DNA of 64,000 nucleotides from Nelumbo lutea (taxonomy: Eukaryota > Streptophyta > Magnoliopsida > Proteales > Nelumbonaceae): positions 40,270,222-40,334,221 of the forward strand of contig JAKGHH010000002.1 in the NCBI GenBank assembly GCA_022828595.1, given 5' to 3'. Both the position numbers and the translations under genes were made by a program. Position 1 is the stretch's first letter. Every line of letters begins with the position of its first letter. Below the pieces are notes generated by a model. That model was not told the origin of the DNA, ran no database searches, and saw only the letters and a program-made list of their open reading frames with translations. Positions 1 to 10,700 of this stretch are shown in pieces.

Positions 1-309
1 CCAGTCACACAGCTCAGCTATCTAAATCTCTGTTTCTACTATCAGCAACAAGGAGGGATATTCCTCCCGTCAAGGTCACTGCACCAAGCATCTTGCTGGA
101 AACAAATCGTCCTTCCACCTCCCACTTTTAGTTTTACTCCCCGGATAAACTTTGGATAGACATTCTCAATTCCCTTCCAAACTGAACAGCCAAAACTAGA
201 AGTACTACTGTCTGGATCCCAGCCCTCTCTACTTAAGCCAAACTTCTCCACTATTATAGTTCTCCATAAGCTTTGTGACTCGGTGTTAAACAACCAAAAC
301 CACCTGCCA
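1..309 (-). mobile_element. LINE (L1-type) fragment, region between RT and zinc-binding domain
   Basis: On the minus strand 42-293 reads as the part of plant LINE ORF2 that follows the reverse transcriptase: WLFNTESQSLW, then a Gly-rich stretch and a Cys. Upstream, 293-309 contains the usual ALLA motif with a frameshift. The next LINE's 3' tail (poly-T on plus, from about 310) cuts it off. The fragment continues off the left edge. Confidence 0.7.
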
Positions 310-3300
310 ACAAGGCTTCTTTTTTTCCGGATAGGTAAAAAAAGAAAATTTCATTAAAATAAAAGAAAATGATGGTGACAAGGCATCACCCAATTACAAC
401 CATGAATGCAAGGATCCAAACTCAGGAAAAAATTTCCAAATTACATATCTGAATTCCCAGCACTTCCCCTATATTTCCGCCCAGCTCCTCTTTATCAATA
501 TGTCTAAATTCTGGATGAACCAATCAACAACCGATTTGCTTACAGCAGCTACCATCCTGTCCATGATGTAGAATTTGGCATCAAATATTCTTCTATTCTT
601 CTCCATCCCGATGTTCCAACAAATTGCAAATGGAATGCAGCTCCAAATCACCTTCGCCTTCTTAGAGCCTCTTAACTTTGGCCAAGAAAAGATTTCTGAA
701 GTTGAGTTTGGATGAAAATCAGGAACCTCAAACATTTTGGTGAACAGTCTCCACAGGTAGTCAGCAAACTTGCAATTAAGAAACAAATGTCTGACATTCA
801 CCTCCTGTTCCTTGCATAGACAGCACCTATTTGCCATACAGAAGCCTCTTCATTTTAGATGATCCACTGTTAGAATACTATCCATGGCCACTAGCCAAGC
901 AAATGCTTCTACCCTCGGGAGAACTGGATTTCCCCACAGTCCTAACTGATTTGGTTCTGAACTGCTTCTGCTAAGGGCAAGATAACAGGATTTCACTGAG
1001 AATTTTCCATTTGAGCATTACTTCCACCAGAGTTCATCCCTCGTTTGAGGAAAGATCTTCACCTCCTTAACACCTGCCCAACAAGGTTTCATTCAGCTAC
1101 CTTAGCCTCCTTACGCCCAAACCAGCTGAAGCCAAAGGCTTGCAGACAAATTCCCAACTTAATCGATTTTTTGCTTGCCTTCCTTCCCACACCATAGAAA
1201 GTTCTTCTCCAGTTTTTCTAGCCTGTCTGCTACCTGCGCTGGAATTGGAAATAAAGACAAGTAGTGTATTGGAAGGTTTTCCAATGAGCTTTTTAACAAA
1301 GTTACCTTAGCTCCTCTAGATAAATATTTTGCTTTCCATACAGATAACTTCTTCACCAATCCTTCCACTACTGGCTCCCAAATGGCTCTGGAGATACATT
1401 TTGTCTCAATAGGAAGGTCCAAATACCTTGTCGAAAGCTTTCCCACTTTATTATAGCCCAACTCGCAGCAAGGTCTTGTCATTTTGAATATTTTGAGGGA
1501 AAATTTTTACTTTTTTGGAATTTAACCCATAAACCTCACACTAATTCAACCGAAGCTATAATCATTCGAAGATGCACCATTTTCTCCTTTCTGGCTTGAA
1601 GGAAAAATAAAGTGTCATCAGCCTATTGTAGCAAGTCTACCTCAGTACCCCATGACAAACTCTAAAACCTTCCAGGTAACCACCTTCCAAAACCTTTCTT
1701 GTCAACCTTACTAAAGCCTCCACAACACATAAGAATAACAGGGGGACAGAGGGTCTCTTGTCTTAGTCCCCTACAGCTCTTAAAGAAATCAGCTGAAACT
1801 CCATTGAAGAGTATAGAGAACTTTGCAGTTGAGGTACAAACCTTGATCCAGTTCCACCACTGCTGACCCATTTTCTGAAGAACCTTATCAAGAAAATCCC
1901 AATTTACTCGGCCATTAGCTTTCTCCAAATCCATCTTACAAACCACCTCGGGACTTCCCTTTTTATCTTAGAGTCTATTAATTCATTTGCAACCAACACA
2001 CCCTCCAACATCAGCCTCCCGGGAATGAAGACACCCTGTGAGGCTGAAATAATACCTGATAGAACCTTCTTCATCCTATTCGCAAGTGCCTTTGCTAACA
2101 TCTTATAAAAACTGCCCACAAAGCTTATAGGTCTGAAATCTATAATTTGGGTGGGGCCATTAACCTTAGGTATTAATGTTATAAATGTGGCTTCAAACTC
2201 CTCCAGAGAGCAGCATTTTTAACAAATTCCTTCAAAACATTCCTAACATCAGCCTTCAAAAAATTCCAGCACTTCTTATAGAATAGCATTGTAAAACCAT
2301 CATGCCCAGGCATTTTATGTCCTTCCAAACCAACAATTACCTCCCATACCTCCTCCTCTGAAAAAGGTTTCTCAAGCTCAAGTTTCTCAACTTCTGAGAT
2401 AGAATAAAAAAGAATCTCTTAAGGCCTGCTGCCACTTCCATTCTTCACCCATTCCTGAGCATTAATTAGCCATCTGCCACCCATCTGCCATTCACTAGGG
2501 ATTTCTTGAATGTATTTTCTCTCCTACAGAAATTAGCCATAGCATGGAGGTACTGTGTATTTCTATCCCCAGCCTTCGGCGAAGTCACTTTATCCCTTTG
2601 CCTCCATTTTAACTCATCTAGAGAAGCAACTCTGTCATACAAAAGCTAAGCCTCAGCCCTTTCAACCTTTTCTTCAGCTGACAGATCCCCCCCCCTCCTG
2701 TCCAGATCCCCTATTGTTTTCAGAAGCTCATCCTTCCTAGATTCCACAGCCTTGAAGGTGTCATTTTTCAATTCCAAATCTTTTCTTTCAACAGGTGTAG
2801 TTTCTTAGCCAACATATGTGAACCCAAACCCTCTACTTGGAAAGACAGCCACCAAAACTTCAGCTTGTCTACAAAACCCTCTTCCTAGAACCACAAATGT
2901 TCAAACCTGAAAGGCCCAAGTTTCCTGCTTAATCCCTCCCCATACAACACAATTGGAGTGTGATCAGATAGTGTTCTGGGTAGAGATTCTTGATATAGGT
3001 TTGGGAACCTAGCCTCCCACTCAGTAGACACCAAGAATCAGTCCAGCTGCACCAAAGTGGGATCTCCCTAATAGTTCGTCAAGGTAAATTTGGCACCAGA
3101 CAGAAGTAAGTCCACCAAGCTGTTTCCATTTACAAAGTCCACAAAAAACCTCATCCCTGCAGAATTGCAAACATTCCCATTCTTTTCATGTGCAAATCCG
3201 ATGATGTTGAAGTCTCCAACGCACCAGGGAATGGACCTATTTCCTCTTATCTGGTTGAGCTCTACCTAAAAAACCAGTCTCAAAGAGTCATCATTGGGTC

Positions 3301-3447
3301 CATACCTATGACAATTCCCTAAAACCCATCTTTTCCAGAAACTTCGATCAAGACTGAGAACTCCCCTATTAAGTGGTTGTGGAACTTGTAAGTTTTCTGA
3401 GTTCCAAATCACCAAAATCCCTCCTGTCCTCTCAACGTCTACTCATT
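310..3447 (-). mobile_element. L1-type LINE, 5'-truncated and decayed, endonuclease to zinc-binding domain
   Basis: Read on the minus strand the element runs from 3447 down to a T-rich (plus) 3' tail at 310-345. Domains in order: an APE endonuclease remnant at about 3440-2900 (CVGDFNI, LVSTEWEARFPN, TLSDHTPI), a reverse transcriptase at about 2500-1160 (SQGVFIPGR at 2030; KMDLEKANGRVNWDFL at 1940), and the RT-associated zinc-binding domain at 469-840 (CCLCKEQEVNVRHLF). Stops and frameshifts break it, including a stop in place of the residue after VQLD. Near 1080-1095 the sequence jumps from ETLLGRC to a later part of the protein, so there is an internal deletion. The endonuclease start is missing. 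It is a dead element. Confidence 0.85.
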
Positions 3448-5378
3448 TTTAATTAGTAACAGAAACTTTATATTAAGAAAAAGGAACAACAATTACAGGA
3501 TCCAGGGGGAGAGGTAAACTCTCTTAGCTCTCCCCAAGACAAAAAAAAAACATCACAAACAAGCCCACAATGATTGATCCCTTCCCACCCCCTGTCTGGC
3601 TAGAGAATCAGCAAAGGAGTTAGCACTCCTTTTGACCCACAATAATCTCACTTCCATGCCTCTGGATAACCATTTGAATTTCTTTTTTATTTTTTCATTT
3701 ACAAATCCCCACAGACCATCCTCTTCTTTTTCTAACCATCCAATGGCTATCTTGGAATCACCTTCAATAATCAAATTTATGAATATTTAACCCTTTTGCT
3801 CTTTTTACCCCTTCCAGAACAGCCAAGATTTCAGCTCTGAGAGAATTTCCTACTCCAATTGACTCCAAGAATAAAGCGATCACCTGTCCTTGCTCATTTC
3901 TGAGTACACCTCCAATAGGATTGCCTTCACTGCTCCCATCAAAGTTTAGTTTTATATACCCCACAGCTGTTGGAGACCATATAGAATTGATGACAGCTTT
4001 ACTTGGTGCTGATTTAGCCACTTCCTCCCAGTTATTGAGTAGCAAACATGTTGATATATCCTATAATATTTTCAATGATTTCACCCACTGAACCACCCTA
4101 GCTGTGACAACCTCCAAAATGGCGCTTCTACTTCTTCCCTTATTAAGGAAGGTCCTTTGATTGTTTTCTTCCCAAATGGTCCAGAAAATAGCAGCTCTAG
4201 TACATCTCCAAAGAGCTTTCCCCTCTTCTTCATCACACTAACAGCCAAGTAAAGAAATATGCTGTGTATATCTAGGGGAGGAGTCCACCTACAACCAAAC
4301 AAAGAAACAAACCAATTCCAAATAGAAAGAACAAAGGGGTAGGAAATTAATAAGTTGTAGCAACTCTCACAATTAGCCTAACAAAGAATGCACCAGTTAG
4401 GGGACAGACACCAAGAGGGTCTTTTGCTTTGAAGTAAACCACAGGGTATTAATCTTCCCCAGAAAAACTTGCAAACAAAAAGTCCCTATTCTTGTAGGAA
4501 CTGGCTTTCCCCGGACTTCTTTTACAGGAAAAGGCAACCCAAGACTTTTAGAGGGGTGGACTAAGGCTCTAAAGAGAGAGGCACAAGAAAAGGTACTAAA
4601 GGGTGTAGAGTCCAAATTCTGCTATACGATTTAGTAGGGTCCAAGAAAACCCCTTGTAAGAGGTAGATCAAATCCAAATCCAAAACAATTTACATTTCTA
4701 AATCTCTAAGACACTTCCTAAAGCCTAAATCCCAGTCAAACCCTATGACTGAATCAACAGGAACCAAAAAAGAGGATACAGGCTCGTCCTTAAAACTTGA
4801 AATAGAGAACAAGGACGGAAATTGGAATTTTAAAGGTAACTCACCCATCCAAATATGTTCCAAGAACTTAACTCACCCATCCAAATATGTTCCAAGAACT
4901 TAACTCACCCATCCAAATATGTCCCATGAGCACAAGTTGTACCTGATGAAAGTTGAGAAGAGAGATAGGATGGCATGTATTGACCTCCATGGAGAAGCAT
5001 TTGTAACCCGAGTCAGCACTCCAGCATCCCAACCCTCAGCCAACAGCCCATGAATGCTACGGTTTACCTTTTATTTTATAATTAATGCTACGGTTTATCT
5101 TTGCCCACAATTTATCCTTTGTCAATTGGCAACCTCCAAGACCACTTCCCTAGGATAGCCAGATTTCTCTTCTAAAGATTCTCTAAACCTAAACCACCAC
5201 CATTTCTACTCCTATAGACTCTTTCCCAACTAGCCCTATATTTCTTCATCTCCTCCCCAGGTTCCCACAAGAAGTTTCTGATCAATTTTTCTAACCTTCT
5301 GCTCACACCCACTGAGACTTTGAAAACAGAAAGGAAGTAAATAGGTTGGTTGAGACTGTTGGTTGGCAGATTTGCCAA
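3448..5378 (-). mobile_element. Second L1-type LINE, 5'-truncated: RT end, zinc-binding domain, RNase H
   Basis: On the minus strand: end of reverse transcriptase at 5172-5378 (FLSVFKVSVG, RASWERVYRSRNGGGLG), a frameshifted zinc-binding domain at about 4615-4080, and an RNase H domain at 4045-3553 split by one frame change. RNase H motifs include [35 protein letters not shown] and NSFADSLARQG. The 3' tail lies at about 3448-3490. The RNase H domain at the 3' end marks the plant L1 lineage that gained this domain. The element sits directly upstream of the previous LINE on the same strand. Confidence 0.85.
4838..4932. repeat. 32-base unit in three tandem copies
   Basis: The unit beginning AACTCACCCATCCAAATATG starts at 4838, 4870 and 4902. 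The third copy is partial and has a T-to-C change. It lies inside the second LINE. Confidence 0.9.
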
Positions 5379-5990
5379 CCTTCAAACCTGACCAAGACTG
5401 GCTTGACACAACCCAAGCCTAAGCCCGACCCAAGTTGTGTTGGGTTAAGCTCAAGTTTGCTTGGGTTGGTAAACTTAGGTTTGACCTCATATTGAGCTAG
5501 GTCCAATCCCAAGGTTTGCATCTTAGTGTTGGGCTTGGGTTAACCCTTAACCCAACCCAACCTGCCCAAGTTCCAGCCTTAATGGTAAATGTTGCCTTCT
5601 TAATCTTCACCATACTAAAGTTATAAGAAGCAAATGTTATGTAAAAATGTCAAACTCCAATTCCATGTGTTCAACATGGACACATTATCCATTTAGGAGA
5701 CACCATGCAACACCGGTAGTACCTCTATACGATGGTACTTACCACTACATTGTAGTAGCCCTAAATTGCATGGCAAATGGACCACCGTTTAGCAATAGAT
5801 GTTTCTATTACAATTAGAGTTACAGATTTCACAAGAGTCATGAAAAATACAAATTCTTCTCTTTGGGAATTTCAATAAGGAACCCATTGGATCCAACACA
5901 AATCAATCAGCCTTGTCAAAAAATCTCTCTTGAATGGTTCAACACTCCAATTAAATTATAGAAAGTAGAAACTTGGATAGTTGATCTGAG
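5379..5990. repeat. GGGTTGGG/AACCCAA-rich repeat, then unrecognised intron sequence
   Basis: 5379-5580 is made of short repeats of the AACCCAAGCC / GGGTTGGG kind, typical of the ends of plant hAT-like elements, but I find no paired end. From 5581 to 5990 I see no gene, repeat or site. If the UBP gene continues to the left, this is its intron 6. Confidence 0.4.
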
Positions 5991-5991
5991 T

Positions 5992-6560
5992 TTGAATCAA
6001 CAAATGGTTCCCTCTTCTCTTCAGTTTTGCTCTTCCAACCCAAGTCAACACCCAACCTTCCAACCTTCACCTCCTCAAAACAAAACAGGTCACCAACGTG
6101 GCTCTCTTCCTGGCCATCAACGCTGCCATGTGTCGTCAGTGACTAACTCCCCTTTTCCTCCCAGCTCTTTTCCATCGTTAATTTCCGCAACAACATTGGC
6201 ACATCCTTCCCCAATTTCCTCATCCCCCTCTTCTGTCCCCCCACGCTCAGCAGAGATAACCTCCTCAGAGACCAACAGGTCTACTGATCCAAACTGTACC
6301 TGGTTTCTTGATATGCTGCATCCACACCTCAGGTTCAGGCAAGACATAAACCACTGCAGTATTTCTGTCAAACTGAGAGCATAATCCCATATCTCCATCC
6401 AAAGAAGAAGATTGGTACCCAACGCGCTCCACCACTGTTTCTCTAACTATCCTCTTGTTACCATTCTTATCAAACTCGGCAATCACCCAAACCCACCTTC
6501 CCCCCTTTTTTTCTCGGTTAAGTCTCTCCTTCCCAACACCCCACACCTTTTAAATTTTGG
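5992..6560 (-). pseudogene. Unidentified minus-strand coding remnant, possibly LINE ORF1
   Basis: The minus strand at 6265-6546 encodes an uninterrupted stretch with GGRWVWVIAEFDKNGNKR and YVLPEPEVWMQHI. A frame change near 6290 then leads into an acidic segment. The plus strand has a 130-residue Pro/Ser-rich open frame over the same DNA, which I take as the shadow. I do not recognise a domain. A LINE ORF1 or a retroposon gag is my best guess, given the LINE-rich surroundings. Confidence 0.25.
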
Positions 6561-6589
6561 CATATTAAAACCTAATTTTTTTTGTACAT

Positions 6590-7597
6590 TCTAACTCTAT
6601 GGGGGAGAATTTCCTGATGAAAAAGATTTGGAGCAAGCCTGTTCAGCCCAAAGTTCCACGTGTTGTGCTGGGAAGTGTTTCTTGGAAAGATAAATACCTA
6701 TGATATGCTTAAAAAAAAGAAGGCCAAACATGTTTTTATCTACTAATTTATGTTTCCTGTGCAAAGCAAGTGGCAAAACATTATCCCACTTACTACTTTC
6801 TTGCCCGTTTGTACTCTATGTTTGGAAATACTTTTGCTCTCTCTTTAGGTGTAGGTGCCCTCCTCATGATGTGGCAAGTTTCTTTAGCTCAAGTTTCCAA
6901 AGGCAACCAAAGAAAAGAGGAAGAGTAATGTGGAAGGCAGTTAGAGAAGCAGTAGTGTGGACTTTTGGGAAGAAAGTAATGGAAGAATCTTCAATTAAAT
7001 AAGTTGGCCCAAGGAGGAGTTAATAGACATTATAATGATCAAAGTAGCATATTGGATAAAGACTATGTCACTATGGAGATTTTCCAAGACTTTCCAGTAA
7101 ATAATATAATAAGAAAATGGGCTGGCCAAGCCCCTTGAATTGACAGGGTTATCTTCAGGGGGAGTTAAACACTTCCTACTTATGAGTCAGAATGGGATAG
7201 CAGATTCACTAGGAAAACAAGGGGTTAATAGACATCGTTATTTTGGGCATTAATGTAAATCTTATGTATTTTGGGTGGCTGTAATATCTCAACCAAGGTT
7301 CGAAGTATTGATATGTATCGGCCGATACGTATCGTGCCAATGGCTTGCCGATACGCCCCTCCAGGGGTTGTATCGGGGCAGCCACCGGTTCAGAGGGTAG
7401 TTGGGCCTTAAACCGACCCCTCTGAACCGGTTTTGGAAAAAAGTAAATAAAACTAAAAAAAATGTACCGACACAGGCTGATACGCCCTACCGGCAGGCGT
7501 ATCGACCGTGTCAATATTTGGAACCTTGATCTCAACCACATGTCCTAAATTCTCTCATTGATTTAATAAATCTTCTTCCTTACTAATCAAAAAAATA
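6590..7597 (+). mobile_element. Plus-strand LINE 3' fragment with zinc-binding domain
   Basis: The plus strand at 6600-7002 reads as the RT-associated zinc-binding domain (CFLCKASGKTLSHLL, SCPFVLYVWKYF). The end of an RNase H domain (ADSLGKQGVNR) follows at about 7195-7240, so most of RNase H is deleted. The 3' end is the A-rich run near 7590-7597. A MITE (7294-7528) is inserted in its 3' untranslated part. Confidence 0.7.
7294..7528. mobile_element. hAT-type MITE, CAAGGTTC family, copy 1
   Basis: The ends are inverted: CAAGGTTCGAAGTATTGAT on the left and CAATATTTGGAACCTTG on the right. It is flanked by a perfect 8-base target duplication, ATCTCAAC, at 7286-7293 and 7529-7536. The 235-base body has no coding capacity and contains CCGGTTCAGAGGG and ATCGGCCGATACG motifs shared with the other copies. 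Confidence 0.93.
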
Positions 7598-7722
7598 ATG
7601 GTAGGCCTCTAAAACAATGAATAATCAGATAATCAACATTTCTTTATAGCAAGTGAGAAGGCAAATAACTACAAAACAAGATAAGATAAATATTTCAAGA
7701 TCAGAAAATTAGGAAGATTCAC

Positions 7723-10700
7723 CTCAGACTGGAGGTGGCCACCAAATATATGTTGAATAAGGGTCGTCTCTTGAGAGCTAGGATGGAGAACCTTTTCTCC
7801 CCCAAATTTGTCAAGGCATACTGACTGCATTGTATCAATAGCAAACCTGAACAAAAGAACATGCTTAACAAACCACGATAGAAGATTCATTTACTAAGTT
7901 TAATTGTAGAAAATAACTTCAGATACCAGAAGCAAGATCTAATTAATCAGAAATCAAGAAGAACCTCATGAACTCATGTGCATCCTCCTGCTTTCCATAA
8001 CCAAGGTTACCACCAATATTAGGTAGCCGGGATAGAATATTGATTGGTGAAAATGGATGCAAACTTTGGCTTGCTCTTTCAACATGAGTTTGAAGTTCAC
8101 ATAAGAAGCACCAGTCATTCCGCCTGCCTAAAGAATAAGAAACAATATAAAGAAGGTGAGAAAGCTTTGAGCCTATGCTAAAGAAAACAGAGTGAAGGTT
8201 AAAGAGTTCAGTGTTCTATTTTACATTCTCTCCTATGGCCTTTCTCCAACAAGTAAGCAACAAGGGGCCGTGTAAATCCAAGACACTGCAGAACCACATT
8301 TGCAAAGCAGCTACACAGTGAAAGCACTTTATCAGTATTTAGAAACAAGATATAGCAAATATATCAGTTTCTTTTGATTTTTTTTTTTTTTTGAGTAATT
8401 AAAAGCAAGTCATAGTGCTTCGAGACCCAATTTAACATAATAGGTAACTTTTAAGGTAGTTAAACATTCATACTGTCAAAATAATGAGAACAGATCAATA
8501 TAATAGGCATGAACCTGTTTCCACAATTTAGAAGGCCACAGGGGGGGAAACCCAGCTTGTCCCAGCTGAAAAGTTTCACAAATTCATCATATGGAAACAG
8601 AACCTGAAAATTTGGATTTTGCTATGAGTTGAATTCAACTGAAAGAGAAGAGTCAACAAAACCAATTAAAAGTTGAACTTCCAGTATGCTATATAAGCCA
8701 GTCACCCACCTTCTTTGACTGCTGAAGCGCTTTGCAGGTTTCATTGCCAGGATCCATTGAAGCTGGACCATTTAATTTACCTCCATGGCTGGAAGTCCTT
8801 CTCTCGGAACTACCACTTTGTGGCTTCAAAGCTACATTGCCAGCTGATTTTAGTTCCTTGCATTTGTGTTTGTGAATTTTGTTCCAATGTTCCCTCTGAC
8901 AAGTTTCAGAGCTGAAAAATCAAAAGAAAAGGCATCTCTGAACTTGAAAATTCAAAAGTAACAAGATGTTGGAAGTTGAGAGAACATCCAGATGGCAGTC
9001 AACAACTGTACGCAGGAAAATTAAACCAGCAAATAAATAAACAGTAAACAGATATCCTTAGGAGGAAGAAGGTGAACCACAGAACAAAAGAGAACATAAC
9101 AATTAAATCTGTAAGTGCATACAAGAAATAAGGTATGTGCCTCACCTAGGCCCCAAGTAGGGGTGGCAACAAGTCAAGCTTTTCACGAGCTGCTTAAGCT
9201 CGGCTCATGAAAAGCTCGGCTCGGCTCGGTTTCAGCCAAGCTCGAGCCTACTAGAGCTCGGCTCGTGAGGCTCACGAGCCAGCTCGAATATATATATAAT
9301 ATATAATAAAAAATATTTTAATTATTAATGATTATAATTCTTAATTTTTAAATATAAAATACATTTTTATATATAATTTTTATTTTTATAATAAATTTTT
9401 TATAAAATATATAATAAATATTTTTATAAAATATAAAACGAGCCGAGCTCGAGCTCAAGGTTCTGGCTCGAACCGAGCTCGAGCTCGAGCTCGAGCCTTA
9501 TAGAATAGTCTCGAGCCGAGCTCGAGCCTGGTACTCGGCTCGAATCCACCCCTAGCCCCAGGCACAGCACTTTCAAAAGGCACACACCTGGTGCACCTAG
9601 GCATGCGCCTGGTGCGCCTTGTGCTTCATCCCAGGCATGCGCCTTTTTTATCTTGCGCTTTTTGTTCTTTTTTGAACATAACAACTGGATCGGGGCTCAA
9701 AAAAATATATTCTATTTGTTAACGTTCTGAGAACCCCCTGTTTTGCCAATGTTGTTCATTCAGTCATCCTAATAAAATATCTTCTTAAAAGTCCATAAAA
9801 TTATAAATTCATTTTTTTTGTGTAAGGATTAAGAATTTAAGACCCTAATATGGATCGTTTAGGCCTGCCTCGAGGGCATTGGTACAAAGGTGGCTCATAG
9901 AATCAAGAATGCAAGATGTTTTACATCACATTAGCTATTTGAAGTCATGCAATTGAAGAAAAAAGAGATTGTTGGTTTTACATGCTTGAAAATGTTTTAT
10001 ATATTTAATTTTATTTTTAAATGTTCATTTGAATACGCTTTACATGTTATGTTTATGTATTTTAATTTTAGATGATAGGTTTTTGAAATTTTTGTTTTAA
10101 AATTTAAGTTTATATTTTTATTAATATTATGTTTAATATTTTCTTTAATTTTTTGCATTTTTTTTAATTTCCTGGCATTTTTTGTGTTTTTGCACCTTGC
10201 TTCAAAAAGGCCCATGCCTCACCTTGCACATCAAGCACAAATTGCCCCTTGTGCTTTTCAAACACTGAATTGAATTGGTTGCAAGCCATCACTCCAACAT
10301 GGGAGGCATGGGATCAAACCCGCATATCTACATATACAAGCTCTTGGTGGTATGGCCAATGGGCCTCACATGCATCATGCTGGACTTGCTTTATCCCCAC
10401 CCTAAAATCCCCAGTAGCATGCTATGTAATACCAAAAACCAAGAACCAACACTACACACCATAGAGTTGTAACCTCCTCGACAGATTTACATACTCATCT
10501 ACAGCACCTATCCAAAAAATGAGTGTGGCAGAAATGAGAATTCTTAAATGGTTTAGTGGTAAGAATACAAAGGACAGGTCAGAAATGAAGTTATATGAAG
10601 GAATCTAAGAGTAGCTCCAATAGGCAATAAAATGAAAGAGCATAACAGAGATGGTTTGGTCATGTGCACAGAAGATCATCTACATTACTTGTTAGAAAAA

